Below, piece after piece: positions 23,907 through 34,473 of a stretch of 64,000 nt of DNA. This DNA is from Mycoemilia scoparia (taxonomy: Eukaryota; Kickxellomycota; Kickxellomycetes; Kickxellales; Kickxellaceae), in contig JANBPU010000003.1 in assembly GCA_027575805.1 (NCBI GenBank), positions 310,001-374,000 on the forward strand, written 5' to 3'. Both the position numbers and the translations under genes were made by a program. The notes beneath the pieces were generated by a model. The model searched no databases, had not been told where the DNA came from, and saw nothing but the letters and a program-made list of their open reading frames with translations. Numbering within the stretch: position 1 is the first letter of the stretch; each line of letters opens with the position of its first letter.

Positions 23907-25129
23907 ATGTCCTCAGCTAGCCCTATTTTATATTGCCAAAGTAAGAGCAGGATGTAATGTTAATGTTGTCGTAAAATGCAAAGCAATCTTTTCATATATA
24001 AATAATCTACAATTCCCGATCCTTATTCTTACATAGTCTGTAGCTTCCCTCCAGAGGTATGGTTATATCGTTACTAAAATCGGTGTATTTGACGTATACA
24101 ACACCAACCAAGCAAGCCGCTTCTAACTTTTCTGTTGGTATCTCTAAAGTACTGTGAATTCAGCTCTACTAGGAACAAGTGTATGGAATGGCTAAAGTCC
24201 AGCCATCCTGATATTTACAACAAGCTATACAGTGAGGATGGTGAGTATATCGATTCTTTTGTAGTAGCATGATTCAAAGCTTTCACCTAAATGCTAATAT
24301 ACGCTATTTGAAAAATATTGCCACGTTATAGCACTCAAGGAAAAGATTGCTCAACTCAAAGTTGACGACAAGGTAGCTGAGAGAATAGCCAAAGATACTG
24401 CCAAGATTGAAAAAGGTGCTGAAGCTGATTTTTTATTCGTTTGTATTGCTATATCCGCAAACCATATACTAAACATTTTACCATTTACATATTACATAGA
24501 GGCTAATAAACAAGATGCCAGAATGGCCAGAGAAGAAGAAAAGAAATTGGTAACTATCTTGTAACTGCTGATACTACACAGTTATTAGCATCACCAAAAT
24601 ACTAAATTAGGTTTACTTATCCACTTGATTTTGACGCACCTTTCAGGCATCCAAAGTCTATATTAAGCGAGTCACAAGAAACAAGCGCAAACACATTACC
24701 CATGTCAACGGTCTAGAGGTCTTTGGTAAGTCTTTTGATGTTAAATAAATGCTCTAAAGCTTCTATATTTGGTATATATATATATATGTATATATCTAAC
24801 TGTAATATATTAAAATTATAGGCATAGATCTGAAAAAGGTTGCAAAGCAGCTCGCCAACCACTTTGCCTGTGGTGGATCAGTGTCCAAGAATCCACAAGG
24901 TCTTGATGAAATTGTTGTACAAGGCGACTTTTCTCAAGAAATTCGAGATATAATAGTAAAGAAATACCCTCAGGTAACTAAACAAGCACTAATTTGCTAT
25001 ATAAGTCCAGCCAACGCAAACACATCGGTGAAATCATTCTATAACTTCAAATAAACATTTTTTCAAACATAGGTGCCACCTCAAAACATTGAGCTCATTG
25101 AAGACAAAAAGGAGAAAAAGAAGCAATAA
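23907..25129 (+). CDS. TMA22: Density-regulated protein (DENR/Tma22)
   Basis: Eight short exons join to 188 aa: 23907-23940, 24037-24056, 24150-24240, 24332-24415, 24500-24549, 24647-24725, 24822-24973 and 25073-25129. The N terminus has the zinc-binding cysteines in ILYCQICSFPPEYCEFS, and the C terminus carries the SUI1/eIF1-like domain (ITHVNGLEVFGIDLKKVAKQ, NPQGLDEIVVQGDFSQEI). DENR pairs with MCT-1/Tma20 to recycle 40S subunits and reinitiate translation. The 20-nt second exon is supported because it restores the conserved cysteine motif. Intron density (seven in 1.2 kb) is the highest in the window. Confidence 0.88.
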
Positions 25130-25242
25130 CCCATGAACGCTTTTTGATTTTCCATTTTAGTACATTGCTTTAGCGCTCTATCGTAAATTGCGTTTTCACT
25201 TAGTATATTTGATGATATCTTGAGTATAAGGCAATAAAAATA

Positions 25243-26416
25243 CTAAACCTCAAACTGACTATTCTCCTGAGCCAACATTTCTATTTCTGTTACTCCAAGA
25301 ATGTCTTTGGATATCCGCTCGGGGTTTGTTATACCATTTACTACAGCTTTAGCAACTGTCCCTCTTGTCAATGGCTTTGTGGTCATCTTTTCCAACCTTT
25401 TATCTATGCTGATGCTCTTCATAGGTAATTTCGAGTATAAGCAACTGAACGCATTGAGTCCTGCAGCAATTGGCAATGACAAAGGGCGTGCATTGGAATA
25501 CATAAATCCTAAATCATTAAAAAGTGGTTACCATTGAGCAAAGCACCTATTTAAACCCATATGCATATCTGTCGATGCTTACCTGGTCTTAGAATTATTG
25601 GATGAACATGCTCTTTATTTTGGAGGAGGCTTTTCTCAACATCTCGCTTTGATGATATGTACTTTGGATCTATGAATGGCATTACATCTGATGCCGATAT
25701 ATATACAAATGTTTTCTTTGACCCAAGACTAAGCAGAGTGTCTAAAACTTTCAAAGCTTATGGTAGAAACATTTCTTTAGTTCAATACTTTCAAATATGA
25801 GTGATTGAAGTGTACCATTTTTGGATTTACCTGTGTCTCTATTCACCGATTCAAGGCTATCTATGCTAGTATCTTTGTTCTTCAAATTGGGGTTTAGCCA
25901 CTGTTTGTAGTTCCCTTCCATAATAGCACCAATAGAATGGACAACTGAATTGCAATCTTTCAATTGCTCAGCGTAGCTTTCTGGCTTCAATGCATCTCCT
26001 TTTACCCACTTTATACGACCTTTTATACTTGAGTCTACATGGTTTGCACCCGTACGACTAGAAAAACATTGTTAGGATTAAAATTAAATTGTGTTTTAGA
26101 AATTTTCAAGAGGATTATGAATAAAATCTGGTTAATCCACTAAGATACTTTATGAAAATGCATTGTTACATAATATAATATGGAGCTTTGATAGATGCTT
26201 ACCTAACTCCGACCACTTCCCAGTTGGATTGAATGGCACTACGGCAAATTGCCTGACCTTTATATATATATATATATAGTCGCCACCAATATAAACCATA
26301 AAGAACGTGATTTAATACAACAGATCGCCAATGGCCTGTCAGTTTATATGTAATACTTTGAACATACCCAAGAAGCCGTTTGCACCAAAAACAATAACTT
26401 TCTTTGCTAAAGACAT
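25243..26416 (-). CDS. COQ11: Coq11-like mitochondrial atypical SDR
   Basis: Five exons, 26416-26368, 26257-26203, 26057-25816, 25756-25583 and 25508-25243, give 261 aa. The N terminus has a Rossmann nucleotide-binding motif (VIVFGANGFLGQAICRSA) followed by NWEVVGVSRTG and IKWVKGDAL. Later segments CNSVVHSIGAIME, VYISASD and IILRPGFMYS match the yeast Coq11/YLR290C and NDUFA9-like SDR group. Coq11 belongs to the coenzyme Q synthome in the mitochondrial inner membrane. NDUFA9 of complex I is a related alternative, but the protein is short and lacks its C-terminal part. The intron with the TA-rich tract (26258-26367) contains about nine TA repeats just before the acceptor. Confidence 0.72.
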
Positions 26417-26963
26417 TAGGCAAATATTAGAATATAAGACGACCTTATTAATAGCGTGTCATAGTTGAGAAACTTTGAAATCGTTATCCAAAAATTATGG
26501 GCAAACATCTTTGAAGGGTAATCATTTGATAATAAATGGCAAGTTCTCCACAAAATGGAAACAGGCAGATACCCCCATACATTCCCTGCAAATCGGCTCA
26601 TAACCCATACATTTTAGCTGGGATCTCAGTGATAGTTGGCTAGTATCCAAGGGGATTTTCTAGTGCCTTTTAGTTGAGGATATGCCAAATGGGGATTATT
26701 TATTTAGTTGTGATTTCTACTATTATCATTGACCACCAAAAGTACCCTTCAAAAGCAATTACCCATACAAATGATTTTGATTGCAATTAATAAATAGTAA
26801 CCAATGTATTATAATAAAATAAAAGAATAAAAGCGGCTGCCAAAATTGTAATTCTCGTTGACCCATGGAAATTTCAATGCCAACAACAATGATTGAACCA
26901 ATATTGGTTGTTATGAGTATGAAAGAGAAAGGTTTTATTCTGGCAATCTCATTGAAGCCAACA
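26417..26963. other. Intergenic region containing an element remnant
   Basis: No gene is visible between two minus-strand genes. It holds the promoter of the Coq11-like gene's neighbourhood and a partial copy of the dispersed inverted-repeat family at 26700-26765. Confidence 0.4.
26700..26765 (-). mobile_element. MITE-like element, copy 3 (partial)
   Basis: Only one half is recognisable: an interior GTTGTGATTTCTACTATTAT and GACCACCAAAAGTACCC, then the terminal repeat CCCTTCAAAAGCAATTACCC and CA. It corresponds to the right half of copy 7. The left terminal repeat is missing or too diverged to call. Confidence 0.65.
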
Positions 26964-28070
26964 TCATCCGTTTTTCTGTGGATTTTCCTTCTTATGCTTC
27001 CTTTTGGACCGCCAGCTTGAATAATGAACACCGACATATATCAAGAAGCTAACTAGAACGTGCACAAACATGATATTATTGGCATAATACTCCGAGTCAG
27101 AATATCCCTCTCTTACTTGATACAGCGGCCATGGATTGAGGATCAATACTGATAGCAAGAATTGTAATATAGAAACAATTTCACGATTATCCATATGCGC
27201 TTTAGCAGTTGTAGTCAAATATTCTTTTGCTTCGAATCTCTTTTTCTTATATATTTTTTCAAATTTCTTTTTAATAAGTACTGGATGGGTTTTAATATAG
27301 TGTTTGTAAGCTTGATACTTGTTTTCATTGAGAATGCAGTAGCAAGGAATGAAGAGTAAGAATGCCCAATACATGCAGTGTTGTAGAACCATGATGTTTG
27401 TGGAATCGAGGCTTTGCTTGTAACCTTTGTGTATGACTTTGGCTGAGCCGATTAGTGCAATTGCTCCAAATAGAGTTTGAAATAGCATTATGATGCTTAA
27501 AAAGTGCTTTTTGAGATTTTCAATTCTCTCTTCATTCAACCATTTTTCATCTGTATTAATATTTCTTAAAGACTTCTTTATTTCCTTGAGATCTTGTTTA
27601 TAGGAGGCGTAGTCAAAAGGTGACTTTAGGCTTCCAAGCATTTTCTTTATCTCTTTACTAAGTTCAGCATCAGCTTTTTTGAGAAATTCTATATATATGC
27701 CGCAATCCAATAATCTTTTATTTATTTGCTCAAGCGTCTTTTCATCAATATCCATGTCTGGCGATACATCACTTTTAAGGCTTTTTATTTCCTCCTGCAA
27801 TTTTTCTTGTTGATGTTTTGATGATTTAAGGTAAGTCTCAAGTAATTGTTTTTTTCTCGATATATAATTATTGTTTTTCTGCAATCCATTGTCTTCTGCA
27901 AACTTATCCAACATACCTAGAATATCAACTACTTCCAAAGTTAATTTGTGTGTGTCTAAAATATTTGGTTTTGTTCCAATAGAAGCATCAAACCTATTAC
28001 ACATTTCAGAAGCTAAATCAAAAAATGCTTGACGATTGCCACTGCTGGTACCTAGACCACTCTCTGCCAT
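26964..28070 (-). CDS. Orphan membrane protein with N-terminal coiled coil
   Basis: Single exon of 368 aa. Residues 1-190 are hydrophilic and helical with coiled-coil character (KHQQEKLQEEIKSLKSD). The second half has four hydrophobic segments: about 190-212 (SIIMLFQTLFGAIALIG), 225-247 (CMYWAFLLFIPCYCIL), 303-322 (ILQFLLSVLILNPWPLY) and 333-351 (FVHVLVSFLIYVGVHY), with a basic loop and a basic tail. I do not recognise the family. A related frame lies 1.2 kb upstream in the same orientation (29263-30450), sharing the NPWPLYQ/NSWPLYQ segment and the same membrane layout, so this is a small local gene family. No function can be assigned. Confidence 0.7.
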   Translation of the reverse strand: MAESGLGTSSGNRQAFFDLASEMCNRFDASIGTKPNILDTHKLTLEVVDILGMLDKFAEDNGLQKNNNYISRKKQLLETYLKSSKHQQEKLQEEIKSLKSDVSPDMDIDEKTLEQINKRLLDCGIYIEFLKKADAELSKEIKKMLGSLKSPFDYASYKQDLKEIKKSLRNINTDEKWLNEERIENLKKHFLSIIMLFQTLFGAIALIGSAKVIHKGYKQSLDSTNIMVLQHCMYWAFLLFIPCYCILNENKYQAYKHYIKTHPVLIKKKFEKIYKKKRFEAKEYLTTTAKAHMDNREIVSILQFLLSVLILNPWPLYQVREGYSDSEYYANNIMFVHVLVSFLIYVGVHYSSWRSKRKHKKENPQKNG

Positions 28071-29262
28071 TCTTAGTTAATATATCGGGTATGCTGTTAT
28101 CGGTAAATATGATGATATTTAAGAAGAGGAATATAAAAGTGTGAGTATATAACAAGTTGAAATTGAAAAGTGCCATAGCAGTGGTTTTTAAATATTCTTT
28201 GTGTCTGAATCTTGTGCATAGGATATCTCAATATTAAACATGTGGCAATATATATTCTCAGTTGCTCATAATATGAAATTAATAGATGCTATTTCTAGAT
28301 GGAATCAACTGCATCATACTTTTAGTTACTGTTTTTAATGCAAAGAAGAACATTTTAATATTGATATAGGATTTAACAGGCTTCTTTACACTCATTTATT
28401 GTACAGCACGGGTCGATAAAGCTGATTTTGATGCCATATTAGTAAATTCGTAATAATTTTGTATTGAGGTAAATGGAGTGAACTATATTCAACGCTGATG
28501 CTATTGTTTGTTAAATCAATATTTTAGCAATCGCTACTCTTTGAGTAAAGGCGCTCAATTCAAATCGACAAAGGGATCTGAATAAATATTATAGCACTAA
28601 TATGAAGTCTGATGTTCCTAGAAAATGAAAGCAAGAAGCTGGCGGTAAAAATGTTAGAACATGGAGTTCCATCAATGCCGTCGGATGGCAAATAACCATA
28701 GGATCTCTGACGTTCTGTATTTTGTTACCATGTGCGTTCTTTGCAGATCCAATCTTTGGCCAAGATATGCTTTTTTGGCAGAGCAATGCCACCAGGCAGA
28801 CTGTTGACGGTGTCCAGCAAAGTACCGATGCGATAATTACTGCAAACTCTGTTTTATTCTGTATTAAATGCTCTCACACACACTCTCTATTCTATGCCTT
28901 TTGCTGATACCATTTTGGTTAACTCATCGTGTGTCTCTCTCTACACACACACCCAATATACAAGCAAATTATCCAAGTGGCATGTACATATAATTCGATG
29001 TCTTTATGGTTATTTATTTGGCTCAACACCAATCGGTTTATCACAATGATGGCCGTGATTTGAGTTTAATAATAGAAAGAATTTCATTGCAAGCAATTTA
29101 TTTGTACAAAAAAAGAAGTAACTAACGATGTTGATATAAAAATAAATGTAAACGGATGTGACGGTTTCCATGGTAGTGGTGGTGGTGGTGGGAGAGTGAT
29201 GGTAACCCCCATGCAGCCTATCCGCCATAAAGAATAGCCCTTTTGACTACTTTGCCCGAGTA
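28071..29262. other. Intergenic region between the two orphan membrane genes
   Basis: About 1.2 kb without a supportable gene. It is AT-rich, with short CA/TC runs near 28875-28950 and a (GGT)n-like run near 29172-29190. It presumably contains the promoter of the intact orphan gene. Confidence 0.4.
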
Positions 29263-30450
29263 TTAGTCAGAGATTGTAGGGTCTCTATATTCCTGGATAT
29301 GCTTCCTGTGCTTTATCCTAGACGCCCAGCCCGAAATAGATATTCCGACAAGAACCAAGACACTGATAATAAAGTGGATGTACATGACACTATCCGCGTA
29401 ACACTCGGACTCAATGTTTCCTATTCTAATCTGATACAAGGGCCAAGAGTTGAGGATCAGCAGAGACAGCAATAGTTGACAGAAGGCAATGATTCTGCGA
29501 TATTTCATGTGGACCTTGGCCATCATGCTCAGATACTCTGCCTAGTTAATATTGCCTGGATATTGTTGAAGAGCCTGGGCTCTAATAGCCGCATCCTTAT
29601 CAATCCTGGCCTTGTATTTCCGATACTTGAAATCGTTGTAAATGTAGTAGCCAGGAATAAAGAATATAAACATCCAGAATAGACAGGTTTGTAAAATCAT
29701 GAACTTTGTAGTCCCAATGTCTTGCTAATAAACTATTGTTGATATTATTTTGGCTGAACTTCCCAATGCAGTTGATGTAAGTACCAATTGAATTAGCATC
29801 ATGATGCTTGAAAAGGCCCTCTTGAATTTCTGGCGCCTATACAATCGCTGCTGTATACTATCAACGCTATCAGCGTCTGTACCAGACTGTTGATGACGAT
29901 GATGATGATTTCCGCTTCTTCTTTTAAAGCATGGGAATATCTTTGACAAAATTCCTTTGGATGATGCTTGTTGATTCTGACTATCGTCATTATTTCCAAG
30001 ATGTTGTTGTTGCTGCTGCTGCCTTGCTATATATTCTTGGTGCTCTCTTCTTTTTTGTTCCTACTCTTGCTTCCAGTAATGATCCCTTGTTAAAATATAC
30101 TCGTGGTTGTCATAGCCTTCTGGCAATTTTTCGTATGTGTGCATTCTTTTATAAGGACTGTGACCAAAGAACTCATCTTCGTTGTCTGGATCATGTCGAG
30201 CTGGACCAAAATAGTCATCATGCTCGCCAACTTCAACCATATATTCCTGAATAGTAGGCTGTATATTGTCATGGCTATTGTTGGAACTTTTCTTGATTTC
30301 TTCTATTCCCTTCTTATATTCTTGGTCCATTATTTTATTATGCTGTTGTACTTGTTCATTGTTTATAGCAGTTTCATGTTGTGGTGCTTCACGAGGATCT
30401 TCTTGCGAAGTGCTATCAGTTTCATATACAATACCCATGGTGGTCACCAT
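29263..30450 (-). pseudogene. Paralogue of the orphan membrane protein with three in-frame TAG codons
   Basis: Read from the ATG at 30450 (or 30438) to TAA at 29263-29265, this is one continuous frame of 396 codons in which the only interruptions are three TAG codons: after DHYWKQE, after KIISTIVY and after QQYPGNIN. There is no frameshift. The N-terminal half is hydrophilic and Gln/Asn-rich; the C-terminal half matches the neighbour gene (SSAKIIS/GSAKVIH, FIPGYYIY/FIPCYCIL, LILNSWPLYQ/LILNPWPLYQ). All three TAGs sit where CAG (Gln) is a plausible ancestor, so C-to-T change explains them. TAG is a normal terminator elsewhere here (MKT1, TRM112, tyrosinase), so code reassignment is unlikely. 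Stop readthrough remains possible because the frame is otherwise preserved. Confidence 0.65.
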
Positions 30451-30599
30451 TCTAGGTGAGCGCTCAAATAGCAAAAATAATATCCTAGCCCATAACCCAA
30501 ATTTTGGATTAAAATTGTATTTTTGCCCAAATAAAACCATGAAGCAATTATCCATTAATACGAAGCAGGACTTTCTTTTTGAATATAATATATTACAAT

Positions 30600-32673
30600 A
30601 TGTTTGGAGTGAGTATTTTTGTTCCACGCAATGGTTACCACATCTAAGGATTAAAATGTCTTGCGTATTTACTATTTATTTAACTCCATCCCATAGAATC
30701 TTCAAAATGCTTTAAAAAAATTACGAGAAGCCAAAAACTCGAGTGAAAAATCACGGGCATCGCAAGATCCCAATAAGCCTGCAAAGGCAAGTAATGCTAT
30801 TAGTAATGATGAGCACAAAAATGTATACAACTGTCAGTGCAATATTAAAAATCTAATGTAATTATAGGGAGGGCCACCAAAATCAAACCAGAATCCACAA
30901 ATACCAAAACATATATCTAGAGATACACGGTCGCAACAATCCACTTCAGAAACTCTACCTTTCGATGACGATAGCCTGGGAATTGATGATGTTGATCTTC
31001 TAGATATTGATCTCAGCCCCGAACTTGCGGATGTAGATGTAGATATATCTGATCTTGAGGACCATGATGTTGCAGAAGCTCCAAAAAAAGTACCAATCTC
31101 AAAAGAACCCGTTGCACAAAGTACAAGTATTCAAAAACAAATATCAACAAGCATAGGAAAAACAAGGCAGGCTACTCCTATAGTAAAACGCAACCAGCCA
31201 CCAGGCGAAACTCAAAATTCACTACACAGACAAAAGACTATGCGTCTCGAAACGCCTATAAACAGAAAACGCCCTCCTTACTCACTCTCGAGGGAAAGCA
31301 ATGGGACCGCGACCGAGTTAATGACAACCAGCGTCATAAAAGGCACATCCATAATTCGAACTGTAAATCTCTCAGAGCCACCTGGACCAGCTGGACTACT
31401 AGTAAGCCCTATTATTAATCTTTCTTTACAATTTTACTATGACGCATGTATGTTTCTATTTTTAAAGATAACTCCAACATAATTATTTGGATTCTTGGGA
31501 AATAGGGAAGCTCTACAACTACTGCAAACCCGCCACCAAGGTTTAATCTATATCCAGACAAAAATGTCAATAGCAATAATGCTAACCAAGATCAGTCTAA
31601 TTTCCAGCATTCAAGGCCACCAACAACAGACTTGTTAAGAGATGGTGACTTCCAGGGAGCAGCGTGGACAGTCATGCAAAACGAACTTGGGCTTCCAAAC
31701 TACATACGTAAGTTTCTTTTCAAGAGTTTATATCATTATTTGCTTATCATGTTTATTTTGATGCTTACTTGTTTTACATTGGGATACTACAGCTTCTACC
31801 GTCAAAGATATGCAGCGAGCTCAATACAAGTATATTGAATACACAATTGAAGACATCACCCGATTTCAGGCCTCCAGAAAAGTTTCCTATATTATAGTGC
31901 TAATTCGTGAAATTCATTATGGAGATCTTGGAAACCTATGTGTTGCTGTAGACCCAACCGGTATGTCAATATATTTCTCAATCAAATATAGGTCTAGAAA
32001 GAAGCATATATTTGACTGGTTTGTTAAATGTTGTTTTCATATAGGGGAGATCAAGATGTCCATATCGCCTAGTGCGACTAAGCAGGCTAGACACGCACTA
32101 TGTGTCGGGGCCGTTCTTGTTTTAAAAAATGTAACTATAGCTGTAAACCAAAGTTCGAAACTTTTACGCGCTCAACAGCAAATATCTACTAAATCTTGGT
32201 ATACAAACTTTAGGTGTCTATTGGCAAGCGTAAAGGCTGGGACCCATGCATTGTTGTGACAAGCGAAAGTATTGAGCGAATATTTACTCCCAGAGTTGCT
32301 CCAAATGGTGAAACCAATGTAGCCATCTCCTTACAGGTAAATGTTTGAGCCATCAAAAAATATTTTATATTAAACAGATGAAAATACAATATGCTATAAA
32401 TTTGCATACAACTTTATCATTACATAGACGAGCAGGAATGCTGCTTCGGATGAGCATGAAGAGAATCGGCTAGCCATTGCTGAACTTATAGACTCACCAA
32501 CAATCCAGTCGGCCCAAAATAGTAGGGGTAGTACATCTGCTGTTGCTAACCCAGCTCTTCGAGACCAGAATGAAAATGAAGCTCTTGGGTCAGACGAGAA
32601 TGATGACAACTTTGATCTTGTACAGCTAGATGATACCGAATTTGACGATGAGTTTTTGAGTACCCTACCATGA
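30600..32673 (+). CDS. HROB/MCM8IP-like OB-fold protein
   Basis: Eight exons join in frame to 489 aa: 30600-30608, 30697-30786, 30868-31401, 31506-31707, 31793-31960, 32045-32142, 32214-32336 and 32428-32673. The intron at 30787 appears to use a GC donor (GCAAGT). Residues 1-230 are low-complexity and acidic. From about 255 on, DGDFQGAAWTVMQNELGLPN and then an OB-fold stretch (VSYIIVLIREIHYGDLGNLC, AVDPTGEIKMSIS, GAVLVLKNVTIAVS) resemble the homologous recombination OB-fold protein HROB, which in animals loads and activates the MCM8-MCM9 helicase at crosslink repair sites. The tail is acidic (DDTEFDDEFLSTLP). Assignment rests on the pattern around the OB fold; an unrelated OB-fold protein is the main alternative. 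The first exon of three codons is the least certain part. Confidence 0.6.
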
Positions 32674-32880
32674 AATTCTATATTCCTATGTATTTCTTGT
32701 CATGTCTTGGGGGGATTTGGTTTATATTGCTATAATAATTTCACAATAATTCAAAATCTGCAAAAAGATTTGTTTGGTAAACAAATGTGTAAAAGAAAAA
32801 AAATTAAAAATACATTGTTTACAATAATTGTTTTTACAGATGTGCAAGTGGCTAACAACAAAAAAGGAGGATCGGAAGCT

Positions 32881-34473
32881 TCATATGCTAAACAACATAT
32901 CATCCATAGGATCAAGATACTGGCGGCATTCAATATTGATGTTTGGAAATAAACCTTGGAGGTATGGCAATGCCTCGTTTGACTGCATGCTTTCTAATCT
33001 CAGAGCCCGCAGATTGGGAAAATGCTGCACAAGATATGCAATCGATTGAGGACACACATACCGTATTAAGCTGAGTAGACTTAATGACTCCAACTTTGTA
33101 TGTGTTGGAATCTCCATTTCTATATCTATGTCGCCAATATCAGTGTTAATACCTATGTCGATGGCCTTTAGATCGGGCAGTTGACCAATAATTATCATTC
33201 CAGCTTCAAGTTTTGGTTGCCAGCTCGGTATAACCAGTGTGTGGAGCAGCTTACATTTCCATTCAAAGATATCAGATGTTTCCATCGGATCGTATACTAC
33301 ACGGTCTGTAATTTGATATCCTGTACACTGCATCCATGACTTGATAACAAATGAGCGAAGGCTGGTCAGTGAGCCAGCAATTGCTTGTAGTCCAACATTT
33401 GTTAGTATTTTGTTGCCTCTAGAGCCCTTTGGGAGCATGACTTGGTCAGATAGGGGTAAAATAGTAAGGCTCTGAAGCTGAGAGCATGACTTGGCTACAG
33501 CACTTGCTATAGTGTCAGTTATATGAGGGAGAACCATGTGCTTGAGATGAGTCCAAGGCTTGCTGAATGCTTGCTCAAAAAAGCCTACTGGAATATGCGA
33601 TAGATCATTATACATATCTACTCGCTGGATTACGAGTTCGGATAGGAAAGGGAAACAGGCGCTGTCAAGCAAAAGCATATCGTCAGCTTCCTTGATTGGG
33701 ATTGATGTAATATTCAAGTTTTCTAGATACATGAAGGTCCCACTTTCCTTGCCATCCCTAAACGTATTTAGCATTATTGGGCAGCGAAGACATCTTAAGG
33801 ACTGTTGGTACAACACAAGTGCGTTGGCCATCATCTTGGTACACGGCCAATAGAATTCTAGGCTATACAATCTGTTTTTGACTGCATTCAAGGCATCCCT
33901 TAACTCGCACTCAACACTGTCTTCATCTTTATCTTCGGCAATGCCACGGACGGGGTATGGCTCTAGAATTCCAACATTTCGAAGGGAAATTGAGCATCTT
34001 TTGCTCTCTAAAAGCAGTTCTGGAAACTTAGCCTTGTCAAGGCGAATAGAAAGGCTGTGGAGAGTTGGAAGAGTTTTTCTTACTTGGCTCATAAAAATCT
34101 TAATGTCTATGTAGTGGTGAAAAGGTATTTCAAGCTGCTGCACAGCTGACCATCCTAGGTCAAGTATTTGAACCAGTGCCTGGAATTCCTTTTGCACAAC
34201 ATCTTTTGTTGCGTTTATTCCCAATGTAGACACAAAGCAACTGAGTTGTGAAACGAACATTCCAAATTGTCTGTGATACTCCACAACTTCAACAAAGTCC
34301 CCTGGATATGCCTCATATTTCTTATGTATGTGACCAAGGGTCAGAGCAAGCCACTCATTGCTCACGGCTCCCAAGTCTTTAAGCTTGTTGTCGCTTTGAA
34401 CCCCATTTGTGTAATTATAAAATATTTTTTCCCTAATTTCCAATGGCAGGCTATCTTTATCCTGATTTTTCAT
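32881..34473 (-). CDS. F-box-like/leucine-rich-repeat protein
   Basis: Single exon, 530 aa. The N terminus (SLPLEIREKIFYNYTNGVQ ... VSNEWLALTLGHI) looks like an F-box, the motif that binds Skp1 in SCF ubiquitin ligases. The rest is made of irregular repeats with spaced leucines (LENLNITSIPIKEADDMLLL, CSQLQSLTILPLSD, LTSLRSFVIKSW, FPNLRALRLESMQ) as expected for a leucine-rich substrate-binding region. The target cannot be inferred. It converges on the HROB-like gene with about 207 bp between stops. Confidence 0.65.
   Translation of the reverse strand: MKNQDKDSLPLEIREKIFYNYTNGVQSDNKLKDLGAVSNEWLALTLGHIHKKYEAYPGDFVEVVEYHRQFGMFVSQLSCFVSTLGINATKDVVQKEFQALVQILDLGWSAVQQLEIPFHHYIDIKIFMSQVRKTLPTLHSLSIRLDKAKFPELLLESKRCSISLRNVGILEPYPVRGIAEDKDEDSVECELRDALNAVKNRLYSLEFYWPCTKMMANALVLYQQSLRCLRCPIMLNTFRDGKESGTFMYLENLNITSIPIKEADDMLLLDSACFPFLSELVIQRVDMYNDLSHIPVGFFEQAFSKPWTHLKHMVLPHITDTIASAVAKSCSQLQSLTILPLSDQVMLPKGSRGNKILTNVGLQAIAGSLTSLRSFVIKSWMQCTGYQITDRVVYDPMETSDIFEWKCKLLHTLVIPSWQPKLEAGMIIIGQLPDLKAIDIGINTDIGDIDIEMEIPTHTKLESLSLLSLIRYVCPQSIAYLVQHFPNLRALRLESMQSNEALPYLQGLFPNINIECRQYLDPMDDMLFSI

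Noticed and set aside
29263..30450. Genome-wide reassignment of TAG as glutamine
   Set aside because: TAG terminates MKT1, TRM112, tyrosinase and the first gene at positions where the family's C terminus ends, so TAG works as a stop here.
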